This document shows positions 50,838-59,487 of a stretch of DNA of 64,000 bases, piece after piece. Where the stretch lies: assembly GCF_041595635.1 (NCBI RefSeq), contig NZ_JBFHJW010000012.1:16562-80561 (forward strand), written 5' to 3'. The first letter of the stretch is position 1. Each line of letters opens with the position of its first letter. The notes below the pieces were generated by a model. The model ran no database searches. It was not told the origin of the DNA and was given only the letters and a program-made list of their open reading frames with translations. A program made the translations under genes and the position numbers. The stretch is from Labilibaculum sp041595635 (GTDB lineage: Bacteria; Bacteroidota; Bacteroidia; Bacteroidales; Marinifilaceae).

Positions 50838-50870
50838 CATAGGGTTAGGCGTTTAAGCCCGACCCTATTT
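50838..50870. terminator. terminator of the lactate dehydrogenase gene
   Basis: ATAGGGT-GGC and GCC-ACCCTAT arms pair around GTTTAA with small bulges. On the minus strand it runs into GTTTTT, just after the ldh stop. Confidence 0.7.
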
Positions 50871-50877
50871 CATAATT

Positions 50878-51837
50878 TTAAAAATCCATTTGATCCAGAA
50901 CACCTTTTAGTAAGTTGGCTGAGTGGTTGAGTTGTTCCTGCTCTTTATCATTGAGTTTTAATCTCATTACATAGTCCACACCTTCTGCGTTAATCACGGC
51001 TGGTAATCCAATGTACAAATCTTTAATTGTATCATAAGTTCCGTCGTTATAAACCGAAATAGGAATGATTCGATTTTCGTCGTTTAAAATTGCGGAAGTG
51101 ATGCTTACCAAAGTCATGCCTATGCCATAGTAAGTTGCTCTTTTGCGTTTAATAATTTCAAAAGCGGCATTCTTCACCGACTTGTAAATTTCTTCTAAAT
51201 CCTTGAAATCAATTTCTTCCATCGATTCAATCACATCGACCAATGGCTTGGCGCCAACATAGGCCTTCGACCAGCAGACAAATTCAGAATCGCCATGCTC
51301 ACCCATGATGTATGCATGAATGTTTTTAACGGAGATATTAATTTTTTGTGCGATCTCAAATCGAAGTCTTGCAGTATCAAGAGAGGTGCCACTACCAATA
51401 ACTTTTGAGGAGGGAAGTCCCGATGCTTTCCAGGCTACATAGGTTAAGATGTCAACCGGATTTGATGCAACCAATATAATTCCATTGAACTTACTTTTCA
51501 TTACTTGGCCAACAACAATTTTCATGATGCTTGCATTTCTATTTAGTAAGTCAATTCTCGATTCTCCTTCTTTTTGTGGAACCCCTGCCGTAATCACAAC
51601 AATGTCTGCCTCTTTACAATCGTTGTAGTCACCAGCATAAATCTTCATTTTTCGTGGTGCATAGGATAAACCATGATTTAAGTCCATGGCTTCCCCTTCG
51701 GCACGTTTTTTATCGATGTCGATTAAAACCAGTTCTTTAACCGTACCCTGGTTTAGTAATGAATAGGCATAACTCATGCCAACCATTCCTGTGCCAATAA
51801 TTACCACTTTACTTTTTGTTTTACTATTTGATGTCAT
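50878..51837 (-). CDS. ldh: L-lactate dehydrogenase
   Basis: NAD-dependent reduction of pyruvate to L-lactate. The 319-aa protein of the LDH/MDH family has dinucleotide motif IGTGMVGMSYAYSLL with the NAD-selecting Asp in LIDIDKKRAEG. The specificity loop reads ITAGVPQKEGESR; Gln rather than Arg in this loop marks lactate over malate dehydrogenases. VASNPVDILTYVAWK and the catalytic His in MGEHGDSEFVCWS are present. It fits fermentative growth, as does fucO. The gene is single and not linked to the flanking remnants. Confidence 0.93.
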   Translation of the reverse strand: MTSNSKTKSKVVIIGTGMVGMSYAYSLLNQGTVKELVLIDIDKKRAEGEAMDLNHGLSYAPRKMKIYAGDYNDCKEADIVVITAGVPQKEGESRIDLLNRNASIMKIVVGQVMKSKFNGIILVASNPVDILTYVAWKASGLPSSKVIGSGTSLDTARLRFEIAQKINISVKNIHAYIMGEHGDSEFVCWSKAYVGAKPLVDVIESMEEIDFKDLEEIYKSVKNAAFEIIKRKRATYYGIGMTLVSITSAILNDENRIIPISVYNDGTYDTIKDLYIGLPAVINAEGVDYVMRLKLNDKEQEQLNHSANLLKGVLDQMDF

Positions 51838-52339
51838 TTTCTTCTTTTTAAGCTGAGAGATATATTAAAATTTGAGATGTAAAAGCCTGATTAATAAGAA
51901 TAAAATCTAACTACTCGCGGCAGATACTTTAGTTCTGTAGTTTGATCAGAATCAAGTGAGAATTTACAAAAAAATTATAGATAATATCAGGAAAAGAATA
52001 GATTACTATTTTTTAGGTAAAGATTTTTATTCTGCCTGTGTTGAGCTTTCATTTCAATTGAGTCTTCGCATAAGAGTAAACAAGGGAATTGCCGATGCAG
52101 GACTGCTGCTGGGAGAGGCATTTTGTGAATTTGTGAATTTCTTTTATGCTAAGAGGAGTGTTTTGCATTGTGCTACATGTTGCTGTTTGTTAAAGATGTG
52201 TGGGGTAATTTTATGTCTTGCGAAGAAAATACCATTTGTTTTCCAGGTTGGTTGTTTTCAAAATCCTTATGGTCAGACTTGTAGAAGGTGTTTTGACATC
52301 CTTTTTTGAAAAGACATTGAATGGGTTAAGTAAAGTTTA
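51838..52339. other. 502-bp region without a supported gene
   Basis: A GTG-started frame (51956-52309, 117 codons) is Cys-rich with no recognisable pattern and is probably chance. The stretch lies between ldh and a sulfatase fragment and is likely eroded DNA. Confidence 0.4.
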
Positions 52340-52582
52340 AATCACGTACCTGTAATGCCAATTAGTACGTCTAAAGAATTTATTGGAAAATCGCATGCTG
52401 GTTTATATGGAGATGTTATTGAAACATTAGACTGGAGCGTTGGTGAGATTTTATCGGTATTGAAAAAAGAGGGGATTGACAATTTTACAATTCACATAGA
52501 GAAAGTAGTCCGTGAAAAATATGAGAAGGTGCAAAAATTAAGTCTTGTTAAAAATGAATCATTGGAAAAAGGACGAGAATAG
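52340..52582 (+). pseudogene. internal fragment of an S1 sulfatase
   Basis: About 45 residues, NHVPVMPISTSKEFIGKS followed by HAGLYGDVIETLDWSVGEIL and LKKEGIDN, match the central part of arylsulfatase A/GALNS-type sulfatases (compare PHVPAKQFQGKS and LYGDFITELDWAVGEI in the sulfatase at 529-2058). The N-terminal half with the formylglycine motif and the following SDNG metal site are missing. After GIDN the frame continues into unrelated sequence and ends at TAG. This is a deletion remnant, not a functional enzyme. Confidence 0.75.
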
Positions 52583-52692
52583 ATTGCGGCATACGTTGAT
52601 TATACCCATACACTCGAAGAGATTCATGGGATAATTGAACATGGTTCAGGCACTCATCAACATTAAGTAAGGAATGATAATTCAAAAAAAAT

Positions 52693-53031
52693 ATGATGGA
52701 AATTACAAATTTCAAAGAAGTTCAGGCAAATAACAACCCACACGGAGTTGATGCGCGAAAGATTCATGAAAATGAAGATGCACAGGTGATACACATTCTT
52801 TTAAAACCTGGTGAAAAGTTAAAGCCACACAAAACACCTGTTGACGTATTCTTTTATGTGCTTGAGGGAAATGGTATGGTTCAGGTTGGAGATGAAAAAA
52901 TGGAAGTGGTAAAAGATGACCTGATTGACAGCCATAAAAACATTTTGCATTGTTTATTCAATGAGAGTGAAAAAGATTTCAGGGTACTTGTTGTAAAAAC
53001 ACCTACACCAAACAGTCTAAAAAACAGGTAG
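52693..53031 (+). CDS. cupin-domain protein
   Basis: A 112-residue single-domain cupin. Motif 1 is KPGEKLKPHKTPVDVFFYVLEGNGMVQVG, where only one His-rich cluster is seen. The second motif is HKNILHCLFNESEKDFRVLVV. Small cupins may isomerise, bind metals or sense ligands; nothing here points to one role. It follows eroded sequence, and its codon use is like the rest of the window. Start ATG 52693 or the adjacent ATG 52696 are equivalent. Confidence 0.8.
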   Translation: MMEITNFKEVQANNNPHGVDARKIHENEDAQVIHILLKPGEKLKPHKTPVDVFFYVLEGNGMVQVGDEKMEVVKDDLIDSHKNILHCLFNESEKDFRVLVVKTPTPNSLKNR

Positions 53032-53493
53032 GAATTACGAAACATTACAAACTTAAAAGGACAATGATTTTAAAGAATATTTAAAAAAAGGCCTCGTTTG
53101 TATAAAATCAGCTAAAATCCATGCGCAACGAAGCTGCTTTGGAAAGATTTTCTTGTTTTCTATACATTACGTCCTGCTTTCAGAATTATCTGAATGCTCG
53201 ATTCATCAGGGGATTTGATATGTTTCGCTTAGGATCCCAATGGTTAAGTTCGATGGGTACGGGGGAAGATCAAACCTTTCAAAATCATTGCTTGTCGCCC
53301 TTGTGCCGGGCTTAAGCGAATGAAAAAAACAGTTTTCCGACCTTTTTTCTCTGAAAATGGAATTTTTCTATTTAACTTGTAACTTGATTTGTAAACGACA
53401 AGAGCCATCTGATGGGAGACCATCAGGTGTGGTTTTGGGAGAGGCATAGGGGGAAATTTATTTTGCCTACTCGATTCTCCAGTCTTGGCAAGA
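53032..53493. other. 462-bp region without a supported gene
   Basis: A short frame (53121-53315) lacks any domain or signal. No terminator with a good T-run is seen after the cupin. GC content begins to rise toward the next genes. Confidence 0.35.
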
Positions 53494-54507
53494 ATGAAAA
53501 CGAAAACTAAAAAAAATCTATTACTCCTGCTGCCTTTTCTGCTTGCTTTTCAGCTTGCAACAGCGCAAACAGATAGTTTACAATGCTTAGACATTGAATT
53601 GGCCAATTATAACTACCCATTTCCTGTTTCTATTTTGGAACTAAACATTCAAAAGCAAGATGTGAAAATGGCCTATATGGATGTCAAGCCTGAAAATTAC
53701 AATGGCAAAAACATCCTCCTTTTTCATGGTAAAAATTTTAATGGTGCTTACTGGAAAACAACCATAGAAGCCCTATCGGAAAAGGGGTATCGGGTAATTG
53801 TTCCCGACCAAATCGGCTTTGGAAAGTCTTCAAAACCAAGGCACTTTCATTATACCTTTCAGCAACTTGCAAAAAACACAAAAACATTACTCGATACTTT
53901 GCATGTAGACAAAACCATGATTTTAGGACATTCCATGGGGGGCATGCTTGCGACACGTTTTGCATTAATGTTTCCTGAAAGCACAGCAAAACTAATTTTA
54001 GAGAATCCCATAGGATTGGAAGATTGGAAAGTAAAAGTTCCATACCAATCCGTAGAATGGTGGTACGATAACGAGCTTAAAAAAAGTTATGAGGGAATCA
54101 AAAAGTATCAATTGCTTAGTTATTACGACAACAAATGGAAAGCAGAATATGACCCATGGGTGAACCTCTTGGCAGGCTGGACATTAAATTCAGACTATGA
54201 AAGGATTGCCTGGAATTCAGCGCTGACTTACGACATGATTTTTACGCAGCCAGTGGTTTATGAATTTAAAAACATTCGTGTGCCAACACTTTTAATCATT
54301 GGCACAAGAGATAGAACGGCACTTGGGAAACCCCTTGTTTCTGCTGATGTGAGAAAAACCATGGGATTGTACAATGAATTGGGGAAACGAACTCAGCAAG
54401 AAATCCCTGGAGCGAAATTAGTAGAAATTGAAAACGTGGGGCATTTGCCTCATATTGAGAAGTTTGATCGTTTCATCCGTCCTTTGATTGAGTTCATGAA
54501 AGAATAA
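53494..54507 (+). CDS. secreted alpha/beta-hydrolase
   Basis: A 337-residue exported hydrolase. Start MKTKTKKNLLLLLPFLLAFQ (ATG 53494) is chosen over TTG 53485. The signal ends at about ATAQ. The alpha/beta-hydrolase fold shows the oxyanion motif LFHGKNFNGAYW, DQIGFGKSS, nucleophile Ser147 in GHSMGG, acid Asp in IIGTRDRTA and His317 in VGHLPHIEKF. It resembles haloalkane-dehalogenase/esterase-like hydrolases, and relatives in Proteobacteria and Bacteroidota are common. Substrate unknown. A terminator follows about 110 bases downstream. It stands at the edge of a segment with higher GC. Confidence 0.88.
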   Translation: MKTKTKKNLLLLLPFLLAFQLATAQTDSLQCLDIELANYNYPFPVSILELNIQKQDVKMAYMDVKPENYNGKNILLFHGKNFNGAYWKTTIEALSEKGYRVIVPDQIGFGKSSKPRHFHYTFQQLAKNTKTLLDTLHVDKTMILGHSMGGMLATRFALMFPESTAKLILENPIGLEDWKVKVPYQSVEWWYDNELKKSYEGIKKYQLLSYYDNKWKAEYDPWVNLLAGWTLNSDYERIAWNSALTYDMIFTQPVVYEFKNIRVPTLLIIGTRDRTALGKPLVSADVRKTMGLYNELGKRTQQEIPGAKLVEIENVGHLPHIEKFDRFIRPLIEFMKE

Positions 54508-54618
54508 GCCTTGCCGGTAAGTCATCCTTTCTGTGTGAGGAACTCTTCAAGACCTGCGAATATTGGGAAGGGACTCGCCATGTAGAATTTTTTAGGCGGA
54601 GATTGCCAAAATAGGATA

Positions 54619-54648
54619 AGGCTGTGGGGTGACCTACAGCTTTTTTTT
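54619..54648 (+). terminator. terminator after the alpha/beta-hydrolase
   Basis: GGCTGT and ACAGC pair with inner GGG/CCT and run into T8. Confidence 0.75.
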
Positions 54649-54837
54649 GTCTCGTATTCAGAACAAAGAAAGATGGCAAGGCTTATTGGGCACTGAGCAG
54701 AATTGGGACCAGTGCTTAGCTTTTTACCGGAAAGCGCCAGGGAGCTTTCATCTTCCGATAAATATTGTTAAATTCATCGCCTGAATAAAAAGCCATTCCA
54801 TTCATGTGGTCCTTGGCGTAGATGTAAAATCGAAAGC

Positions 54838-55365
54838 ATGAAAAGATACATTGGCATTCTGGCCATCCTCATTTTGGCTTCCTGTAGCAGTAAGAAAACG
54901 GAAAAGGCAGGAACAAGTGAACCAGCAAAGACAGAAGAAAACAAAGAGGCATTGGAGGGGATGGGCCTCACAGCCACCAGGAGTGAAATAAAAGACATAG
55001 ACTGGTCCCAATTTGAATTCGTATTTACCTACCAGGACCAGGAAGAGGAATTGATTCAGGTTTTAGGGGTGAACAAGCTGGAAGAGGACTCCATCTGCTA
55101 CCAGATCTATGTGAATTCAGTCTTGTGTGAATCTGAATTTTCAGGGAAAGCGGGTCTTGCTTTTCCTGGTGGAGACAGGGAAATGGACGAAGACGAAAGT
55201 GCCGCCTACTCCGTGAATGACTACCGGTTTGAGGGAGAGGGATATGTTGTTTCCATTCGGATTGCCTCCCAAGATTTCGGTAGGGCAAGATTCAGTTATC
55301 GCTCAGAGGAGGGAAGGGACGACTGTGACCCATGGGAGCAAATTGCAATGAAAAGGATTCGCTGA
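54838..55365 (+). CDS. hypothetical lipoprotein
   Basis: A 175-residue lipoprotein with signal MKRYIGILAILILASC (lipobox LASC). A charged linker (KKTEKAGTSEPAKTEENKEALEG) leads to a beta-rich domain with two Cys (SICYQIYVNSVLCES) that may form a disulfide. No family recognised. It stands alone between two terminators in a GC-richer segment, and its codon use (CTG, GGC, ATC) differs from the AT-rich genes to the left, which suggests recent transfer. Confidence 0.65.
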   Translation: MKRYIGILAILILASCSSKKTEKAGTSEPAKTEENKEALEGMGLTATRSEIKDIDWSQFEFVFTYQDQEEELIQVLGVNKLEEDSICYQIYVNSVLCESEFSGKAGLAFPGGDREMDEDESAAYSVNDYRFEGEGYVVSIRIASQDFGRARFSYRSEEGRDDCDPWEQIAMKRIR

Positions 55366-55459
55366 GCAGGCAGGCCCCCTGGCTTCCCTGGCATGACCTG
55401 CTGCCAGACAGAGGGGGCGGGCAAGGATGTTATGGGTGGCCATTCGAATCGGTAAAGGC

Positions 55460-55495
55460 AAAAGAGCAAGCTGCAGGGACAGTTTGCTCTTTTTC
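55460..55495 (+). terminator. terminator after the hypothetical lipoprotein
   Basis: AAAGAGCAA and TTTGCTCTTT form the outer stem and CTG/CAG the inner one, followed by a T-rich tract. Confidence 0.75.
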
Positions 55496-55618
55496 TTTTT
55501 CTTCTTGCCCTTCGGGAGAGTCGTTCTGGCTCGAATGTGCATTCCCCCAAAGCTATTTTCCCATGAGCTGGCATCCTTCCAAAGGAAGACAGAACAGTGC
55601 AAGTGAGAATTGATTTGC

Positions 55619-56002
55619 CTACTTCACCATCTCAATCATGTGATTGATGACCTTGGTGTGCTCGTGCTGAGGGCTGAACAGGATCATTTCGGCGTCTTTG
55701 GTGACTTTCACATTGTGCCCCGGAGGCCAATAGAATAGGTCGTTGCCATTGACCTCTTCCTCCTTGCCATTAGCATCGGTGGCAGTCACTTGACCACTGA
55801 TGAGATAGCCCCAGTGAGGGCATTGGCACAAGTTTCCCTCCAGTCCCACAAACAGAGGTGTGGTATCGACCCCCTCGGCAAGGCTAAAGTACTCACAACT
55901 GATCTTCCCCAATCCGCTGGCGTCTCCAAAGTCATTTCTCTGACGAAGGATAGCGCCCGGAATTTCCATTTTGATTTCGATTTTGTTCTTTGCTATTTTC
56001 AT
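55619..56002 (-). CDS. cupin-like protein linked to an AraC fusion regulator
   Basis: A 127-residue protein with a cupin core: CQCPHWGYLISGQVTATDANG (motif 1 with His) and NDLFYWPPGHNVKVTKDAEMILFSP (motif 2). ISCEYFSLAEGVDTTPLFVGL precedes it. Relatives are small cytoplasmic cupins of unknown ligand. It lies 122 bases downstream of, and on the same strand as, the DUF4242-cyclase-AraC regulator. It may therefore be the regulator's target or partner. Confidence 0.75.
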   Translation of the reverse strand: MKIAKNKIEIKMEIPGAILRQRNDFGDASGLGKISCEYFSLAEGVDTTPLFVGLEGNLCQCPHWGYLISGQVTATDANGKEEEVNGNDLFYWPPGHNVKVTKDAEMILFSPQHEHTKVINHMIEMVK

Positions 56003-56124
56003 ATCTTTGATTGTTTACGTGTTAAAAATTAAACTCTTACCTGTATCAAAAATATCAAATAATGGAGCAAGGGGGCAGAACATTTGGTTATAATAAGTGA
56101 ACTTTTGAGTCCATGGAAAGAAAA

Positions 56125-57225
56125 TCAATTCCCGGATTTCAGGTAGACGGAGGGCAGGAGGCCAAATCGTTTCTCAAAACACTTTGAAAAGTAGGAGGTG
56201 CTGTTGAAGCCGGATTCATATGCGATTTCAGAAATGCTTTTCATTTTAAGCTTGATGCCTTCCAGGGCTTTGTTCAAGCGATATTCCCGAATGAAGTTGT
56301 TCGGAGATTTCCCGGTGAGTGACATCATTTTTCGGTACAAAGAGGTTTTGCTCATGCCCAGGGAACGGCTAAAATCTTCTACTTTTAAGTCTATGTTTTG
56401 CCATTCTTTTTCGGTAAAATCGATCAACTGATTTAAAAAATTTTCATCCGACAGGTTCAAATGATGGACTTGATCCAGGGCAAGATCCCGCCTCGTATTT
56501 TCAATGGCAATGGCTTCCTTTACCTCTGTGGACACAACAATGTCACCTTCATGCGCAAAGCAAAGGCAATGAGCTATATTAATGGTCTCCTCAAAGAGGG
56601 TCCTGTTTTTGGTGACTGGCATGCCGGTGGCCAAGCCCATTTTTATGCGGAATGAGGAAGTGCCAGCTTCTTTCTGGAGGGCATCCAGAAAATGCTTTGC
56701 TTTCAAAGCAAAGAGCACGGCCTTGTGCGCCGATGCAAAAGAGATCAGTAGGTGACTTCCCTTTTGTTCTACCAAACGCCCGTCAAAATGATTGAGCATG
56801 TCCTTGGTGGAAGTCATGGCTTCCTGCAGGCTTGTTTTGGAAGCATTAAAATCTTTCAGAGAGAGGGCCATGATTCTTAGCTTCAGCAAGGTTCTTTGGG
56901 CCGGATCTCTTATGATGTTCATGTGGTTTGAGGAGGAATTCACCGGATCCTTAATCCTTCCCAGAAAGGACTCCACAAGATGTGGATCCACCTCAATGAT
57001 TTGATTGGGTACCTCCCCGTGTGCAGAATTGTGCATGTCCTGTATGGCCTCCGCATTGGGGGCCTCTATCAGGCAAAAGGCTATTTTTTTAATGCCGTCA
57101 AACCAGTAGGTCAAACCCCGGCAGTTAAATTCATGTTGAATTTTCAAGTCTTCCTTGTGCAGTTCTGCGACTATCTCGGCGGTAACGGAATCAGATACAT
57201 CATGACGATCCATATATATTGGCAT
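56125..57225 (-). CDS. three-domain regulator: DUF4242 + cyclase-like + AraC HTH
   Basis: A 366-residue protein. Residues about 1-92 (MPIYMDRHDVSD, then AFCLIEAPNAEAIQDMHNSAHGEVP) are the DUF4242 domain, a ferredoxin-like nickel/metal-binding fold. Residues about 112-245 look like a class III nucleotide cyclase domain (MALSLKDFNAS, FDGRLVEQKGSHLLISFASAHKAVLFAL, RIKMGLATGMPV) but lack the usual paired metal Asp residues, so it is probably a sensor. Residues about 262-366 are an AraC DNA-binding domain (VEDFSRSLGMSKTSLYRKM, SISEIAYESGFNSTSYFSKCF). A cytoplasmic one-component regulator; ligand unknown. It likely controls the cupin gene downstream. Confidence 0.85.
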   Translation of the reverse strand: MPIYMDRHDVSDSVTAEIVAELHKEDLKIQHEFNCRGLTYWFDGIKKIAFCLIEAPNAEAIQDMHNSAHGEVPNQIIEVDPHLVESFLGRIKDPVNSSSNHMNIIRDPAQRTLLKLRIMALSLKDFNASKTSLQEAMTSTKDMLNHFDGRLVEQKGSHLLISFASAHKAVLFALKAKHFLDALQKEAGTSSFRIKMGLATGMPVTKNRTLFEETINIAHCLCFAHEGDIVVSTEVKEAIAIENTRRDLALDQVHHLNLSDENFLNQLIDFTEKEWQNIDLKVEDFSRSLGMSKTSLYRKMMSLTGKSPNNFIREYRLNKALEGIKLKMKSISEIAYESGFNSTSYFSKCFEKRFGLLPSVYLKSGN

Positions 57226-57500
57226 AAGACAATTGTTTTTCCGGAAATGGAATGCTGAGCATTATTGCTATTTGTTTCATTCTACCCAATTTACGCATTT
57301 TATTTCATTGCTGCCAATTCCATGGGGATCTGCCCGGCTTTTTAGGGCTTTCCAAGTCAATTCATGGGGAAGGACAGAGGGGAAGGCTTTCAAAAAAAGC
57401 ATTTGCCATCCAGGAACGACAGAATAGGGGGAATGTGCAATGGATGGCAGAGGCAGCCTGCCTGCAAGCCATATCAAAAGGATGAGGACGGCTATCTGAA

Positions 57501-57899
57501 CTACTCCTTATCCAATCCATCCACAATAACACCTCCCATGGATGCCGGAAAGGAAAGGATGATGATTCTTTTCAGGGCAATGATGGGTTCCTCAAGCAGG
57601 GGCATTCTGTTGAGCGCAAAGAGAACCACAAATACCACCAGCAGGGTAATTCCATAATCAATTAGGGTCCTGAAAAGGAAATGAGACAGGCGGTGTTTTA
57701 CCTGCCCCTGAAAGATCCCCTGAAAGGAGTAGATGTTGATGAAAAATAGGGACAGCAGAAAAATCACAAGGAGATTGAAGGGGGGTAAGGTTTCGCTAAG
57801 TCTCCAGGATTCTTCCGAAAAGGCAACTGGAATCGTCAAGGCCGAGGATCCAACAAGGACTTGAATGACGTCTTCTGAGTTCAATGTATCTTTCTTCAT
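57501..57899 (-). CDS. DUF2391 / TIGR02587-like integral membrane protein
   Basis: A 132-residue membrane protein. Start MKKDTLNSEDVIQVLVG (57899) is preferred over 57953, which adds charged residues. The opening SEDVIQVLVGSSALTIPVAFSEESWRLSETLP and helices LLVIFLLSLFFINIY, LIDYGITLLVVFVVLFAL and IIILSFPASMGGVIVDGL match the DUF2391 family of small bacterial membrane proteins. Function unknown. Downstream and upstream intergenic regions of about 270-250 bases hold no gene. Confidence 0.75.
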   Translation of the reverse strand: MKKDTLNSEDVIQVLVGSSALTIPVAFSEESWRLSETLPPFNLLVIFLLSLFFINIYSFQGIFQGQVKHRLSHFLFRTLIDYGITLLVVFVVLFALNRMPLLEEPIIALKRIIILSFPASMGGVIVDGLDKE

Positions 57900-58019
57900 T
57901 CTTTTTCTCTTTGGGTGGTCATGGCCTGAACCAATCGTTTTGGCCTGTTGCATGGAAAACAGAAGGTGCTCCTCCCTGACTCAGCAACAGCTTGACCCAA
58001 TTTAGCCTTTTTTTACTTG

Positions 58020-58542
58020 CCTGTCAAGTGGCAGAGGGACTTTTCCCCGGGAGGAAATGGGCTGGTGGCAGTCCCTGCATGCCATCTCCCGTAAAGTGAA
58101 AGTAAGTGGTATCTACATAGGGCCATCCCTTTTCAAAATCCCGAATGGATCAGAGTTCCTTCAGGGTGGGTAAGCGCCAATCCTCATGTCCAGCCAGTCT
58201 TAGGTTCTCGCAGTACTGTTTCGCTTCTTCCCATCTCATTCCATTTTCAGATTGATTCTGACTTCGGGTCAATCCGCTTAGGCGATCGGTAATGCTGCCA
58301 TCTCCATTGTCGGTATAGAACAGGGGGACTCCCTTTTTGTAATCGGCATGCTGACCATAAAAATCATCCCCGGCTTTGAGATGGCTGAGGGTATCTCCTG
58401 CAGTGCCATAACAACCGACTTGCCCTGTCTGTGTGAGGGTGAAATTGTGATTCTTTGTTTGGGGGGCATCACAACTACTCAGGCAGGAAAGGCAAAAGAG
58501 GGTAAGCAAAAGGCTAGCATTGTTTCTCAATATTTCTTTCAT
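58020..58542 (-). pseudogene. DUF1566 lipoprotein interrupted by a stop codon
   Basis: Start MKEILRNNASLLLTLFCLSC (58542) gives a lipoprotein signal. The DUF1566 (Lcl C-terminal) domain begins VPLFYTDNGDGSITDRLSGL and MRWEEAKQYCENLRLAGHEDWRLPTLKEL, then hits TGA at 58150. The same frame continues after the TGA with SIRDFEKGWPYVDTTYFHF, exactly the kind of sequence that follows KELYSI in intact family members. It soon ends without the C-terminal half of the domain. So the gene carries a nonsense codon and a 3' deletion. Confidence 0.75.
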
Positions 58543-58830
58543 ACATTCAATTTTATGATTTGTATGTTCGAAGGTATTGGAAAAGAATTTTGCCCAAGTG
58601 ATTTCGACAGTCCGGATCATTTTTTCGATAAATGCAAGCCTGTGGCAGATCAGTATTTCGAGTGGCAACTCCTGTAAACGGGTAGGGAAGGATGAATTTT
58701 CTTGACATGGCATCAGGCTTTCTATGCCCCCTAAATACGCCATTGCACTGGTCCTAAAGAGGAATTCATTGCTGATTTTTGCCCTGCTTGTTTCCTGGTT
58801 GGCAGCCTACGGGGCTGTATTCATCTTGTT

Positions 58831-59487
58831 TTACAAATTCGTTCTGAGTTCATGCTGCATTCTCGCCATTACTCTCACCTTTTTGTTTGTATGTGTCTCT
58901 TGGTGAACCGATAAAGCTTTTATGGGAGCTGAGTTTGTGCTGATGTAATGGATTTTTAATTCCAGGCCATTTTCAACGACTAGCTGCGTCTGATCTGTAT
59001 CAATAATGCTTTGTGTGTCTGTGTCTATTGGTAAACCATCCAGATATTTCTCTTGAATTATCTTTGTAATTTCCTGATGTTGTTTGTGGTTTAAAAAACT
59101 CGTGAAGGTGTAATTGCAGTAAAACATTTTCCGATGACACTGATGTATCTCCAGTCGGACCTTGTACCCACCAATAATGATCTTGTAGAAATAGATTTTA
59201 ATGTCTAGCTTGTTTTTTTGAATTCTGGTTTTAAAGTCAGAATTTTTAAATTTCCTGCTAATCTGGCTTTTGTTGTCGAAATTGAACAGAAAATCTTCCT
59301 GAAGGGCAATTGTTTTGTTCGTTCCTACTGATTCTTTCTTCTGATACATATCAATTACTCTCAGGTATTCAGAAAAGTCGTTGTAATGTTCAGTCAGTAG
59401 ACCATAGTAGTAGTAATTCTTGTGATAGGAGTGACCAATCAGGCGCTTGTTTTTCAATCTATTTAGCAAAGGTGAAATTACTCTCAT
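58831..59487 (-). CDS. hypothetical protein
   Basis: A 218-residue, Lys/Tyr/Ile-rich soluble protein without signal or membrane helix. Visible stretches are HKNYYYYGLLTEHYNDFSEYLRV, FYKIIIGGYKVRLEIHQCHRKMFYC and TFTSFLNHKQHQEITKIIQEKYL. No family recognised. It is AT-rich, in contrast to the GC-richer genes immediately upstream in the window, so it belongs to another layer of insertion. It has no obvious operon partner. The long uninterrupted frame with biased codons supports it being real. Confidence 0.6.
   Translation of the reverse strand: MRVISPLLNRLKNKRLIGHSYHKNYYYYGLLTEHYNDFSEYLRVIDMYQKKESVGTNKTIALQEDFLFNFDNKSQISRKFKNSDFKTRIQKNKLDIKIYFYKIIIGGYKVRLEIHQCHRKMFYCNYTFTSFLNHKQHQEITKIIQEKYLDGLPIDTDTQSIIDTDQTQLVVENGLELKIHYISTNSAPIKALSVHQETHTNKKVRVMARMQHELRTNL

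Noticed and set aside
51956..52309. 117-codon GTG-started frame downstream of ldh
   Set aside because: Cys-rich, no domain, no credible ribosome site, lies in eroded intergenic DNA.
53121..53315. 64-codon frame between cupin and alpha/beta-hydrolase
   Set aside because: No domain or signal peptide; ends in low-information sequence; likely chance.
54774..55602. Long antisense frames opposite the hypothetical lipoprotein
   Set aside because: The local GC rise lengthens chance frames; only the + strand frame has a lipoprotein signal.
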